This document shows positions 46,447-55,353 of a DNA stretch of 64,000 nucleotides, in pieces. Source of the DNA: Prochlorococcus marinus XMU1410 (GTDB lineage Bacteria > Cyanobacteriota > Cyanobacteriia > PCC-6307 > Cyanobiaceae); contig NZ_JAAORH010000001.1 of assembly GCF_017696085.1 (NCBI RefSeq), forward strand, positions 62,001 to 126,000. Direction: 5' to 3'. The position numbers and the translations under genes were made by a program. Within the stretch, counting starts at the first letter, position 1, and every line of letters starts with the position of its first letter. The notes under the pieces are model-generated. The model ran no database searches and was not told where the DNA came from. It worked only from the letters and a program-made list of their open reading frames with translations.

Positions 46447-47811
46447 GTGAAACAAAATAGTATCAATGTAAAAGAAAAAAAACTATCTAAGGTTGCATTC
46501 AGTCATGTTGGTTGTGAGAAAAATCTTGTTGATACTGAACATATGCAAGGCTTATTAGATAAAGAGGGTTATGAAGTCGACAGCAATATAAATGATGCAA
46601 ATGTTGTTGTTGTAAATACTTGCAGTTTTATTGAAACAGCTAGAGAAGAATCTATTAGAAAAATTCTAGAATATACAAATCAAGGAAAGGAAGTAATAGT
46701 TGCAGGCTGTATGGCTCAGCATTTTAAAGATGAGCTTATAAAAGAGATCCCTGAAATAAAAGGTTTAGTTGGAACAGGAGATTATCAAAAGATAGCCAAG
46801 GTTTTAGACAGAGTAGAAAAAGGGGAAATCGTTAATGAAGTTTCAAAAATACCTGAATTTATTGCAGATGAAGAAATGCCTCGTTTTGTAGATAAAAATA
46901 AATTTGTTGCTTATCTTCGCATTGCTGAAGGATGTAACTATAATTGCGCTTTTTGTATTATTCCCAAGTTGAGAGGTCCTCAAAGAAGTAGAACAATAGA
47001 ATCTATAGTTTCAGAAGCCAAAAGTCTTGCAAAAAAGGGTATTCAAGAAATCATTTTAATTAGTCAAATAACAACTAATTATGGTCAAGATATTTATGGA
47101 AAACCATCATTAGCCAAACTTTTGAATGAGCTTTCTAAAGTTCCAATTCCTTGGATAAGGATACATTATGCTTATCCAACAGGTTTAACTGATGAAGTTA
47201 TTATAGCTTTCAAAGATTCAAAGAATATTGTGCCTTACTTTGATTTACCACTTCAGCATAGTCATCCAGATGTGTTGAAGAGTATGAATAGACCTTGGCA
47301 AGCTTCTTTGAATGAATCAATTTTGGAGAAAATTAGAGAAGAAATTCCATCTGCTGTATTAAGAACTAGTCTCATCGTTGGTTTCCCAGGAGAAACAAAA
47401 GAACATTTTGAACATCTTTTAGAATTTTTGGATAGGCATAAATTTGATCATGTGGGAGTGTTTATTTTTTCTCCTGAGGAAGGAACTGCAGCTTTTCATT
47501 TGCCAAATAAAGTATCTCCAGAGGTTGCAGAGGCAAGAAAAGATAACGTTATTTCAGTTCAACAAAATATCTCTAAAGATAAAAATCAGTCATATATTGG
47601 TTCAAAAATGAAGATTTTGGTAGAAAAAATATCAGAAAATAACGAATTAATAGGTCGGTCCTATAATTTCGCTCCTGAAATTGACGGAACTGTAATTTTA
47701 TCTGTTGAAGATAAAATTGATTTGAAAAATTATATTGGTAAATTTGTTGAAGCAAATATTTCTTTTGCGGATGAATATGATTTGTATGGAGAGGCTATTA
47801 AAATTTTATAG
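46447..47811 (+). CDS. rimO: Ribosomal protein S12 methylthiotransferase RimO
   Basis: Radical-SAM enzyme that adds a methylthio group to an aspartate in ribosomal protein S12. The 454-residue protein shows three N-terminal cluster cysteines ([35 protein letters not shown]), the radical-SAM triad [11 protein letters not shown] near 158, and a C-terminal TRAM domain. [13 protein letters not shown] and HYAYP are typical of RimO over MiaB. The start is GTG. petL converges 4 bp after its stop. Confidence 0.94.
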   Translation: MKQNSINVKEKKLSKVAFSHVGCEKNLVDTEHMQGLLDKEGYEVDSNINDANVVVVNTCSFIETAREESIRKILEYTNQGKEVIVAGCMAQHFKDELIKEIPEIKGLVGTGDYQKIAKVLDRVEKGEIVNEVSKIPEFIADEEMPRFVDKNKFVAYLRIAEGCNYNCAFCIIPKLRGPQRSRTIESIVSEAKSLAKKGIQEIILISQITTNYGQDIYGKPSLAKLLNELSKVPIPWIRIHYAYPTGLTDEVIIAFKDSKNIVPYFDLPLQHSHPDVLKSMNRPWQASLNESILEKIREEIPSAVLRTSLIVGFPGETKEHFEHLLEFLDRHKFDHVGVFIFSPEEGTAAFHLPNKVSPEVAEARKDNVISVQQNISKDKNQSYIGSKMKILVEKISENNELIGRSYNFAPEIDGTVILSVEDKIDLKNYIGKFVEANISFADEYDLYGEAIKIL

Positions 47812-47815
47812 TTTT

Positions 47816-47908
47816 TTAAATTAATTTAACTGCTCTTAAGAGCTTATCTAATGCGAAAGCAGCTCCAAAACCAAAACCAATAAATGCAAAATAGAAAATG
47901 ATGTTCAT
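47816..47908 (-). CDS. petL: Cytochrome b6-f complex subunit PetL
   Basis: A 30-residue single-helix peptide (MNIIFYFAFIGFGFGAAFAL, then DKLLRAVKLI). The size, helix and C-terminal L-R-x-(I/V)-K-L-I pattern fit PetL, the small subunit of cytochrome b6-f that helps stabilise the complex in thylakoid membranes. It starts with ATG. PetM and PetN have different ends, so I prefer PetL. Confidence 0.8.
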   Translation of the reverse strand: MNIIFYFAFIGFGFGAAFALDKLLRAVKLI

Positions 47909-47972
47909 TAATTTTTTTATTTTTATTTAATTTAACATCAGATTAAAAGATTAGATTTTTTCGTTTAATTTC

Positions 47973-48359
47973 TTAATCTTGTATATAGGGTAATCTTTTG
48001 TATAAACATTCTTCTGCTTTTTGTAGTTCCCGGCCTAAATATAGAGCATGGTCGAATCTGGTGATTAAGTCGTTTCTTTCTTCAGTGATGAATATTCCAA
48101 GTTGTTTTGCACTAATACCTTCAAACACTTCATTACTAACTCTTTTATTTTCAGAGTCGCATTTAATTGGTTCATTTGTTTCTGGGTCAAGCGCATATCC
48201 ATCATCATTAATATTATTTAGATAGTGCTCCAAAATTATTTTATTTTCTACTAAATCTACTTTTATAATAAAATAACCGTTTGGATCTAAGTCTATATAT
48301 CGGTTGGATAGATTATCATCAATATTTATTTTTTCATCGAAACTTTTACTAGAATCCAT
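47973..48359 (-). CDS. DUF4346 family protein (tentative)
   Basis: A 128-residue acidic soluble protein. The core is RYIDLDPNGYFIIKVDLVENKIILEHYLN, then GYALDPETNEPIKCDS and HALYLGRELQKAEECL, which resembles DUF4346, a domain found alone or at the end of dihydropteroate-synthase-related proteins in cyanobacteria. Function unknown. It lies between petL and the GNAT-like gene on the reverse strand. Confidence 0.65.
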   Translation of the reverse strand: MDSSKSFDEKINIDDNLSNRYIDLDPNGYFIIKVDLVENKIILEHYLNNINDDGYALDPETNEPIKCDSENKRVSNEVFEGISAKQLGIFITEERNDLITRFDHALYLGRELQKAEECLYKRLPYIQD

Positions 48360-48419
48360 TCTTAGAAGTTCATAAAAACTATATTACTAATATAATCTTT
48401 GGTAAAGCTAAATAATTTT

Positions 48420-49574
48420 TTATTTAAAGGGTATAGATTTATTTTCAATATAAATTTCCATCTTAGTTTGTTTATTAACTTCATTTAGCCAAGGATAAAT
48501 TATATTTTCCATATTTTTATCAAACCACTTATGCAAGCTAATGGTGCTTTTCGCAAAAAACCCCCTCCTTCTTTTATGTTTCCCGCCTGCTCCAGGATCA
48601 AACAAATGGATACTATTTTTTATTGCCCATTCAATTGGCTGGTAGTAGCATAATTCAAAATGTAAATTAGATATTTCTTCTTGACTACCCCAATATCTAC
48701 CCCATAAGTTGTTTTTATTTTTAACGCACATAGACATAGCAAAAATATCATTTGAATCATTTTTTGATGCGCTAAAAAGTAAAAGATTTTTTTTATTATC
48801 AAGAATTTTTTCGAAAAATGTAGGAGTTAAATATTTACTTCCCCAGACTCCCCACCTCGAACAATGCTGTTCATAAAAATCATGCATTTTTCCGAGTATT
48901 TCTTGGTTGATATCAATTTCATTAAAAATTTTTATTTTAATATCTTGTTTAGTAATTGATTTCCTCTCTTTTTTTATATTTTTTCTCTGATTAGAGTTAA
49001 ATCTTGAAAGAAAATCATCAAACGTTTTTTCTCCATTACTCCTCCATTCACTGCTGGAATTTATCCATTCATGGTATCCCAAAGATTTAAGATGGTCGCC
49101 CCAGCTTTCATCAATATATAAAAAATTACAACTTAAAATTTTGTTTGTAATTGCGAAGCTTTCGATATGGTTTATGAGTAAATTTGTAATTTCTTTCTTA
49201 TCTTCATTTTTTTTATAAAGAAATTGATATCCATTTACAGGACTATAAGGACTCATTCCAATTAATTTAGGGTAATAATTTAAATTCAGCTCTTGAGCCA
49301 ATCTTGCAAATGATTGATCAAAAATGAATTCTCCATAGCTATGATTTTTTAAAAAAAGTGGAGCAATTCCTAATATTTCTTCATTTTTATAAGCAACAAA
49401 ATATAGAGGTTGCCAACCAGTTTCTCTTGAGACACTTTTTGATATTTCAAGGTTTTTAAGCCAAGTCCATTCATAGAATGGATTATTGATTTCATTTGTT
49501 AATTCATTCCATATCTCCTTGGAGATTTCCTTAATTGACAATTTGACTTCAACTTTATGTATTTTTTGGTTCAT
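48420..49574 (-). CDS. GNAT-type N-acyltransferase (DUF482 / FemAB-like)
   Basis: A 384-residue cytoplasmic protein of the DUF482 peptidogalycan biosynthesis/recognition group, with a double GNAT-like fold. Key parts are FVAYKNEEILGIAPLFLKNH near 62, SNQRKNIKKERKSI near 200, and FDPGAGGKHKRRRGFFAKST near 335, the last being the strongest family signature. The substrate is unknown. It lies 18 bp after the RibD-C gene and may belong to the same transcription unit. Confidence 0.82.
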   Translation of the reverse strand: MNQKIHKVEVKLSIKEISKEIWNELTNEINNPFYEWTWLKNLEISKSVSRETGWQPLYFVAYKNEEILGIAPLFLKNHSYGEFIFDQSFARLAQELNLNYYPKLIGMSPYSPVNGYQFLYKKNEDKKEITNLLINHIESFAITNKILSCNFLYIDESWGDHLKSLGYHEWINSSSEWRSNGEKTFDDFLSRFNSNQRKNIKKERKSITKQDIKIKIFNEIDINQEILGKMHDFYEQHCSRWGVWGSKYLTPTFFEKILDNKKNLLLFSASKNDSNDIFAMSMCVKNKNNLWGRYWGSQEEISNLHFELCYYQPIEWAIKNSIHLFDPGAGGKHKRRRGFFAKSTISLHKWFDKNMENIIYPWLNEVNKQTKMEIYIENKSIPFK

Positions 49575-49591
49575 TTAATATTGAATCTATT

Positions 49592-50242
49592 TCAAATTTT
49601 TTTGTAATGAATATGGATTTCATTATTCATTAAATTTTTAACTGATTTTATTTCCCATAGTCTTTTGAGATTAAAAATCTCATTTGTTTTTTCTGGAGGG
49701 ATCCATGTATATTTACCTCCAATAATTTGTGGAATTATTGTAATTTTTATATCTGTTATTAGATCCTCTTGTATGAATGAATTTATAAGTTTTGCACCTC
49801 CTAAAAGAGCTAGATCATTTATCCCTTGTTTTTTAAGTGAAATTAAAGTTTTACTCCATGAATCTTCGAAAAAGAGTTGTTTCTCGAAGTCATTATTTGA
49901 AGAATTATCAACTTTACTTGAGCTTATTAGCCATCTTCTAATTGGTTGACGAAAGTATTTCCAATTACTGTTAAATTTTTTGCTATTTGAAGCAACTATA
50001 GAAATTGGTTGTTTTTTTGATATTGTTACTTCGTCATTACCATTGAGATTTTTAATTAGGTAAGTTGATTGATGAGCTATTAAAGTACCTAAACCAAAAA
50101 TGGTGGCGTCAACCATTGATAAGTTTTGATTTAATATTTTTTTATCTTCTTCGCTTCCAAGATGCGATTCTCCACCTCCAGGAAATGCAATTCTCCCATC
50201 AAGACTAGATGCTATAACAATTATTACTCTTGGGATACTCAA
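49592..50242 (-). CDS. RibD C-terminal-domain reductase (DHFR-like)
   Basis: A 216-residue stand-alone reductase domain of the RibD_C/dihydrofolate reductase fold. It has RVIIVIASSLDGRIAFPGG at 5-23, VDATIFGLGTLIAHQ, and DLALLGGAKLINSFI near 143 with the NADP-binding glycines. No deaminase domain is present, so it is not full RibD. It overlaps the tandem PTPS gene by 4 bp. That coupling suggests reduction of a pterin intermediate, but a role in riboflavin synthesis is also possible. Confidence 0.85.
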   Translation of the reverse strand: MSIPRVIIVIASSLDGRIAFPGGGESHLGSEEDKKILNQNLSMVDATIFGLGTLIAHQSTYLIKNLNGNDEVTISKKQPISIVASNSKKFNSNWKYFRQPIRRWLISSSKVDNSSNNDFEKQLFFEDSWSKTLISLKKQGINDLALLGGAKLINSFIQEDLITDIKITIIPQIIGGKYTWIPPEKTNEIFNLKRLWEIKSVKNLMNNEIHIHYKKI

Positions 50243-51165
50243 GTTTGTGAGACTAAACTATTTTCAAATTTCAACTTCAATGAATTGGTTAGCTTTTGAT
50301 CAACATAAATTTCTGCAGCATTATTTGGGCTCTCTTGGAGTCTTATTTTGTGTAATGTTGCACCAAGTTCATGTATTGGATTTTTAAGAATATCAGAAAT
50401 ATATAAAGCTATATTTTCAGCAGTTGGAACACAATTTTGGAAAAATTCGATGTCTTTATTTAGAAAAGTATGATCTAGTTGTTCAACAACTAAATCGTTG
50501 ATTATCTCTTGGAGGGCAGATAAGTCGCAAACCATTCCTGTTCTTTTATCAATGTCTCCTTTTACAGTTATATCGACAAGATAGTTATGACCATGTCCAT
50601 TAACTCTGGCACATTTCCCATAGATTTTTTTGTTTTCATCAAAGGATATCTCTTCTTTTGCAAGTCTATGAGCGGCTGCAAAATGAGTTTGTACTGTTAA
50701 AAATGCTTCCATGTTTTTTCCAAAATAATCTGCCCATAAATTTGGGTTTTCATAAAGTCTTAGACTTGTCAGAGGTAAATCATCCTTCAGACGACTCCAA
50801 ATGACCTTTACTAATGCTTCAGTTGTGGGAAGTATACCTTCTTGATTATTAACATTAAATTCAGGCCAGACATCATTTAAAAAACGAAAATCTAATTGTC
50901 CAGTAACCTTATCTTTAATGGAGTGTTTTACATCAGAGAGATTAAGTACCATTCCATCAGAGTCTAGTTCTCCACCCATTGAAACAATAAGTTCATAATT
51001 ATGACCATGACCTGGTGCAATACTGCACTTTCCAAAAAGAGATAAATTTTCTTCTGGGCTTTTTTCAGGAAGCCAATAACGGTGACTAGAACTAAAGCAG
51101 GCACGTCGAGTTATGACGCATTCACGTCCTTTTCCATGAGATGGTTTGGGTTGTGTAGAAGTCAT
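50239..51165 (-). CDS. Tandem 6-pyruvoyl-tetrahydropterin synthase / QueD-like protein
   Basis: A 308-residue protein made of two PTPS/QueD domains. Domain 1 (about 15-155) has SSSHRYW, FGKCSIAPGHGHNYEL and GQLDFRFLNDV. Domain 2 (about 157-300) has FAAAHRL, YGKCARVNGHGHNYLV and EQLDHTFLN, ending RLQESPNNAAEIY. Zinc His residues and the catalytic Cys are present in both, but the Asp-His pair is D-H only in domain 2 and D-F in domain 1. Product may be a pterin or carboxy-tetrahydropterin. It is translationally coupled with the RibD-C gene. Confidence 0.88.
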   Translation of the reverse strand: MTSTQPKPSHGKGRECVITRRACFSSSHRYWLPEKSPEENLSLFGKCSIAPGHGHNYELIVSMGGELDSDGMVLNLSDVKHSIKDKVTGQLDFRFLNDVWPEFNVNNQEGILPTTEALVKVIWSRLKDDLPLTSLRLYENPNLWADYFGKNMEAFLTVQTHFAAAHRLAKEEISFDENKKIYGKCARVNGHGHNYLVDITVKGDIDKRTGMVCDLSALQEIINDLVVEQLDHTFLNKDIEFFQNCVPTAENIALYISDILKNPIHELGATLHKIRLQESPNNAAEIYVDQKLTNSLKLKFENSLVSQT

Positions 51166-51215
51166 ACCTGTCTGCGATAATACTATCTTAAGGTTTTAAA
51201 TACGCTTTTGTCTTT

Positions 51216-51773
51216 ATGGAACAATCCATTATCAAAAAAACAGTTCATGCTATTAAAGGTAGAAGCATATTTTTAATAGGAATGATGGGTTCTGGTAAGT
51301 CACAAACTGGTTTGAAGCTGGCTGAATTATTGAAGTATAAATACATTGATTTAGATTCATTAATAGAGAAGTTGGCAAAAAAATCTATCAATCAAATTTT
51401 TAAGGATGAAGGAGAAGATAATTTCCGCGAATTAGAAGCAAAATGCCTTAAAGAAACTATCAAAATTCCTTCATTAGTAATCTCAACTGGGGGAGGAATA
51501 GTTACCAAATCTGAAAACTGGGGAATCTTAAGACAGGGAATAATTGCTTGGATAGATCTCGACAAAGATATAGCAATTGAAAGATTGAAAAATGAAATTG
51601 AAAATAGGCCACTTCTCCAGGGAAAGAATCTAAATGATCTATATATGAGCATTTTTAAATCTAGAGAAAATTTGTATTCTCAAGCAGATTTAAGAATTCA
51701 AGTAAAAAAAGAAAATATTGAAGAAGTTGCTATGAAAATAATTAATGCGATTCATAAAGAAATAATCATTTAA
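51216..51773 (+). CDS. aroK: Shikimate kinase
   Basis: Phosphorylates shikimate in aromatic amino acid synthesis. The 185-residue protein has the P-loop IGMMGSGKSQTG at about 21-33, the substrate site DLDSLIEK near 47, FRELEAKCLKE, STGGGIV near 90, and the lid RPLLQG near 130. It has a slightly extended N-terminus. Its TTAA stop is shared with the convergent CRR7 gene. Confidence 0.95.
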   Translation: MEQSIIKKTVHAIKGRSIFLIGMMGSGKSQTGLKLAELLKYKYIDLDSLIEKLAKKSINQIFKDEGEDNFRELEAKCLKETIKIPSLVISTGGGIVTKSENWGILRQGIIAWIDLDKDIAIERLKNEIENRPLLQGKNLNDLYMSIFKSRENLYSQADLRIQVKKENIEEVAMKIINAIHKEIII

Positions 51774-52027
51774 TCTGGTTCAATTCTTACTGCAAACCAT
51801 TTGATAACGTATCCTAATTTTATTTCTAATTCATAAGTACTTTCCAACAATTCTTCAAAAAAATCCTGATCAGGATCTTCTATATTCTGATATATTGTTT
51901 GTGTTTCTATCTTATTAAGCCAATTCTTCAACCATAAAATTGCTTCTTGCTTTGATACAATTTTTTCCTTTGAATCTGGCTCTAATAATACATAATGATC
52001 TGATGCTCTTATTAGTGGATTTGACAT
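51770..52027 (-). CDS. CRR7 (chlororespiratory reduction 7) family protein
   Basis: An 85-residue soluble protein. The pattern HYVLLEPDSKEKIVSKQEAILWLKNWL, then ESTYELEIKLGYVIKWFAVRIEPD, fits the CRR7 family, whose plant member is needed for accumulation of chloroplast NDH. In cyanobacteria the role is less clear, though assembly of NDH-1 is plausible. Its ATG is separated by one base from the ATG of the divergent gene at 52029. Confidence 0.75.
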   Translation of the reverse strand: MSNPLIRASDHYVLLEPDSKEKIVSKQEAILWLKNWLNKIETQTIYQNIEDPDQDFFEELLESTYELEIKLGYVIKWFAVRIEPD

Positions 52028-52028
52028 A

Positions 52029-52736
52029 ATGAAAATTCTTCTTGGATTAATTCTTTGCTTGATTTTTCAAGGAATTTTTTTAGAAAGTTCTTTTGCTCTA
52101 GTAGATTCTAACGTACGAGAGTTTTTGGAAAAACGTGTAAATCAATGGCCAGAATTATATATGCCAAATTTTAAATTATCGGATACTTCTAAGGACTTAA
52201 TTTATCCTAAATGGTTTGAGGGGAATTGGCTGGTTACTTCTCAAGATATAGTTAATGATTCAGAAGAGCCAGTTATTTATAAAGTAAATTTCTTTAAGAA
52301 TGATTCAGATTTAATTGTTGGTAATCGTGCAAAAAATTCTGAGTCTATTGGAAAAGCAATATTTGGTGAAACGTTAATCAAGGTTGTAAATGATCCTCAA
52401 TCTATTAATAATCAAATTACTTATTTAAAAGATGATTTTTATATTGATTCAAGAATTACAGGGAGAAATCAAATTAAAGATAATGATATTTTTTTCGCAG
52501 ATGAGCTAGTTATACAAACAGCACATAAGCCAGGTGCTTCAAGGATTAATCAGGTAGAGACCATTAGTAAATTTCAAAAATGTTCCGAAGAAATATTGGA
52601 AGTTGATAATTCAATCAAACCATCAATTTGTGGAGTGCAATATGTTGCTTCTTATGGTTCAAAAGTTGGTGATCCTTCTATTCATGCTATCAAAACAAAT
52701 AAATATAAATTGAAGTTTGAATTTATTGAGAGTTAG
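52029..52736 (+). CDS. Secreted or lumenal protein, DUF6816-like (tentative)
   Basis: A 235-residue protein with a clear signal peptide (LLGLILCLIFQGIFLESSFA, then cleavage near residue 24). The mature part begins VDSNVREFLEKRVNQWPELY, continues with LIYPKWFEGNWLVTSQDI, and has a beta-rich body with two Cys (KCSEEI and SICGVQ) that may form a disulfide. It resembles lipocalin-like lumen proteins of cyanobacteria and plastids. The 3' end overlaps the convergent GST gene by 14 bp. Confidence 0.65.
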   Translation: MKILLGLILCLIFQGIFLESSFALVDSNVREFLEKRVNQWPELYMPNFKLSDTSKDLIYPKWFEGNWLVTSQDIVNDSEEPVIYKVNFFKNDSDLIVGNRAKNSESIGKAIFGETLIKVVNDPQSINNQITYLKDDFYIDSRITGRNQIKDNDIFFADELVIQTAHKPGASRINQVETISKFQKCSEEILEVDNSIKPSICGVQYVASYGSKVGDPSIHAIKTNKYKLKFEFIES

Positions 52737-53448
52737 CACTAAAAAGATATTCTTCTAAGTTGTTCCTCCAAATGAAAAGATTTTCTAAATAAGGGTTGTT
52801 TATGTATTCTTGGCTCCCCTCTCCTGAAAGAATTGGTCCTGCCGACTTTGGAAATTTAATAAGGGATAATTGAGCAGCAATTGAAATATCTGCAATTGAT
52901 AAATTATCTCCAACTAAATATTTCTTGTTGATCAAGGATTTTGATAAAGCTTCCAGTAATTTTTGGAGTTCTAAATTATCTTTAGAAGACAAAACTACAT
53001 TAGAAATTTTACTAAGATTTTCAAAAGGTAATTTATCAACAATACTTTTAACTGAAGAAGGTATTTCATCTGGAAGTAATGCAGTTCTTAGCTGTGGATT
53101 TTCTATTGCAGATTTTATTAATGCTTTTCTACAAGTTGTAGCCATTGTAGTATCTGCCCAGTCTTCAATTAGTTTGCATTGTGCAAATAATATTGGATCC
53201 TCTGGAAAAAGTGGATTGTTTTCATTTTTTTTATCTATATATTCGCAAATAGTTGAAGAGTCATTAATAACTTGATCATTACTATCGACTATTACAGGTA
53301 CTTGTTTTTGACCTGATAATTTAAAGATTTCAAATTGGCCTATTCCAGGTGTTACTTCTTCAACTCGATATTGTAGTTTTTTTGCATGAAGGGCCATTCT
53401 TGTTTTTAAACAAAAAGCACTATGCCTAAATTGATATAATGTAATCAT
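52723..53448 (-). CDS. Glutathione S-transferase family protein
   Basis: A 241-residue cytoplasmic protein with a thioredoxin-like N-terminal domain (FRHSAFCLKTRMALHAKKLQ, then QKQVPVIVD and DSSTICEYI, the glutathione-binding pattern) and an all-helical C-terminal domain (YLVGDNLSIADISIAAQL). The active-site position holds SAFC, so a Ser- or Cys-type GST is likely. Substrate unknown. Confidence 0.9.
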   Translation of the reverse strand: MITLYQFRHSAFCLKTRMALHAKKLQYRVEEVTPGIGQFEIFKLSGQKQVPVIVDSNDQVINDSSTICEYIDKKNENNPLFPEDPILFAQCKLIEDWADTTMATTCRKALIKSAIENPQLRTALLPDEIPSSVKSIVDKLPFENLSKISNVVLSSKDNLELQKLLEALSKSLINKKYLVGDNLSIADISIAAQLSLIKFPKSAGPILSGEGSQEYINNPYLENLFIWRNNLEEYLFSANSQ

Positions 53449-53502
53449 GCTATTTAATGTTTGTTAAAACTTAGCTAAAAAAGTAATCTATTTGTGGAGC
53501 TG

Positions 53503-53712
53503 ATGGGCGAATTTTTCTCTAATGTTGCGAGATATCCAAAGTATTTGATATCTATCATTGTTGGAGGACTTGTTGCTTTGCTTGAACCTTTATTCAAGAA
53601 TAGATCAAATCCACTCACAATAGTAGGTTTGATATCTTCTGTCTTAAGTGCTTTCATAACTGTTTATTTTGTCTTGCAAGCGATGACAAACCCAATAAAT
53701 TTACAACCATAA
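53503..53712 (+). CDS. DUF751 family membrane protein
   Basis: A 69-residue protein from the ATG at 53503 (MGEFFSNVARYPKY); a GTG at 53494 would add three residues. It has two helices, LISIIVGGLVALLEPLF and GLISSVLSAFITVYFVLQAM, with the polar turn KNRSNPLT. This is the DUF751/Ycf33-like family of cyanobacteria. Its TAA shares one base with the rbfA ATG (TAATG). Confidence 0.8.
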   Translation: MGEFFSNVARYPKYLISIIVGGLVALLEPLFKNRSNPLTIVGLISSVLSAFITVYFVLQAMTNPINLQP

Positions 53713-54104
53713 TGCCAAATAATTACCGTCTTGCAAAAGTTTCTTCTCTTTTGAAGAAAGAAATAACCCTTATTTTGCAGAATGATTTAGAAAATGATCT
53801 TATTAGAGATCATTTCGTCAATATTTCTAAGATTGATTTATCAGGTGATTTGCAACACTGTAAAATTTATATAACTTCAACTGCTCAAGAGAAAGTGAGG
53901 AAAGAAATTGTATCAAACTTGAATACTGCTAAAAGCTCTATAAGGCATAGTTTAGGAAAAAGAATTGAGATGAGAAGAGTTCCAGAGATAATTTTTAAAG
54001 ACGATGTTGTTCTTGATAAAGGATTATCAGTCTTGAAACTTCTCGATGAATTAAAAAATAAAAATCAAAATCATAATGTTGAGGACAAGGATGCCAAAAG
54101 TTGA
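53712..54104 (+). CDS. rbfA: Ribosome-binding factor A
   Basis: A 130-residue KH-like factor needed for late maturation of 16S rRNA in the 30S subunit. Family elements are YRLAKVSSLLKKEITLIL, the strand pair VNISKIDLSGDLQHCKIYI, SIRHSLGKRIEMRRVPEI and LDKGLSVLKLLDEL. It overlaps DUF751 by one base at its start and hemD by 14 bp at its end, so the three genes are probably translated from one message. Confidence 0.95.
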   Translation: MPNNYRLAKVSSLLKKEITLILQNDLENDLIRDHFVNISKIDLSGDLQHCKIYITSTAQEKVRKEIVSNLNTAKSSIRHSLGKRIEMRRVPEIIFKDDVVLDKGLSVLKLLDELKNKNQNHNVEDKDAKS

Positions 54105-54888
54105 TCTACCCCTTGATCAAAAAAATATAATTATTACTCGATCAAAAGAAGGGATATTGGATATAAAAAAGATATTCATAAAAAAGGGCGCTAATGTATT
54201 TGATTTACCTGCATTAAGCATTGCTGATCCTGATGATTTGAATCCTCTTGATGAAGCATTAAATCAAATAAATGATTTTCATTGGATTATTTTTTCCAGT
54301 AGTAATGGTATCAAATTTGTGGATAAAAGACTTAAATACTTTAATAGTTCATTAAAAGAATGTTCTAAAAAAACAAAAATCGCCGTAGTCGGAGAAAAAA
54401 CCTCAAGAACTCTTGATGATTTTGGGATTAAGGCTGATTTCATACCTCCAGAATTTGTTGCTGAAAGTTTAATTCATAATTTCCCAGTATCTGGTTATGG
54501 ACTTCGAGTTTTTGTACCAAGAGTTCAAACAGGTGGTAGGGATTTAATAGCAGATCAATTTAGAAAGGCTGGTTCTCGTGTATTTGAGGTTGCTGCATAT
54601 GAAACTAGATGTCCTGACTCAATACCGGAAGAAACAATTGATATTATTTCTAATCGAAAAGTCGATGCAATTATGTTCTCAAGCGGTAAAACAGTAGTAA
54701 ATGCTGCTTTTTTACTAGAAAAAAACCTTGGTAAACAATGGTTAGAATATTTTGATCAAATTAAGTTATTAACTATTGGACCTCAGACAACAAAAATATG
54801 TAACAAGATTTTTGGAAGAGTTGATTGTCAGGCACAAAAATATACTTTTGAAGGACTACTAGATGTAGCAATTAATATTTTTAATTAG
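54091..54888 (+). CDS. hemD: Uroporphyrinogen-III synthase
   Basis: Closes the tetrapyrrole ring, inverting ring D, on the path to heme and chlorophyll. The protein is weakly conserved, as the family always is, but shows IIITRSKEG at the start, DWIIFSSSNGIKF-type and VAVVGEKTSRTLDDFG segments, and the second-domain IMFSSGKTVVNAAFLL and LTIGPQTTKIC. I prefer the ATG at 54091 (MPKVDLPL), which has GAGG a few bases upstream, over the ATG at 54076. It follows rbfA with overlap. Confidence 0.9.
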   Translation: MPKVDLPLDQKNIIITRSKEGILDIKKIFIKKGANVFDLPALSIADPDDLNPLDEALNQINDFHWIIFSSSNGIKFVDKRLKYFNSSLKECSKKTKIAVVGEKTSRTLDDFGIKADFIPPEFVAESLIHNFPVSGYGLRVFVPRVQTGGRDLIADQFRKAGSRVFEVAAYETRCPDSIPEETIDIISNRKVDAIMFSSGKTVVNAAFLLEKNLGKQWLEYFDQIKLLTIGPQTTKICNKIFGRVDCQAQKYTFEGLLDVAINIFN

Positions 54889-55351
54889 AAAAATTTTTTG
54901 TATAGTTCTTTTCAACTAAATCTTTGAACCTATCAATATTGGCCTGCAATTCGTTTGTAACCATTTTTCCTAAAATATTTTCTTCCATAAACCGAGCAAT
55001 CATTTTTGGTAGTTCATAAGTTATTGCTAAATTTACCGTTGTGATTTGATCAGTTTTACTTTCGAAAACTACTGATCCTTCAGTTGGTAAACCTCCTATT
55101 GATTTCCATTTAAGTTTGCTTTTTTCAACCCTTTCTGTAATTTGAGCTTTCCATTTAAACCTAAAGCCATTAGCAGCTAAAGTCCATTCTGTTAAATCTG
55201 GTAACGTATTAGTTTCTTCGTCAACTGTTTTTACAGATTCAATCCAGCTCATCCAAAGTGACATTGAGTCTAAATCGCTCCATGTGTCCCATACATTTTC
55301 AAGAGGCGCATTAACTACTGTTATTACGTCATGTTTTAGCCAAGTACCCAT
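54881..55351 (-). CDS. SRPBCC/START-like (polyketide cyclase or Coq10-type) protein
   Basis: A 156-residue soluble protein with the helix-grip fold: DVITVVNAPLENVWDTWSDLDSM at 8-31 and the end IDRFKDLVEK. The class binds hydrophobic ligands. It starts 2 bp after crtQ, which makes a lipid or carotenoid ligand plausible, though this is only inference. The last 8 bases overlap hemD in the opposite direction. Confidence 0.82.
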   Translation of the reverse strand: MGTWLKHDVITVVNAPLENVWDTWSDLDSMSLWMSWIESVKTVDEETNTLPDLTEWTLAANGFRFKWKAQITERVEKSKLKWKSIGGLPTEGSVVFESKTDQITTVNLAITYELPKMIARFMEENILGKMVTNELQANIDRFKDLVEKNYTKNFSN

Positions 55352-55353
55352 TA

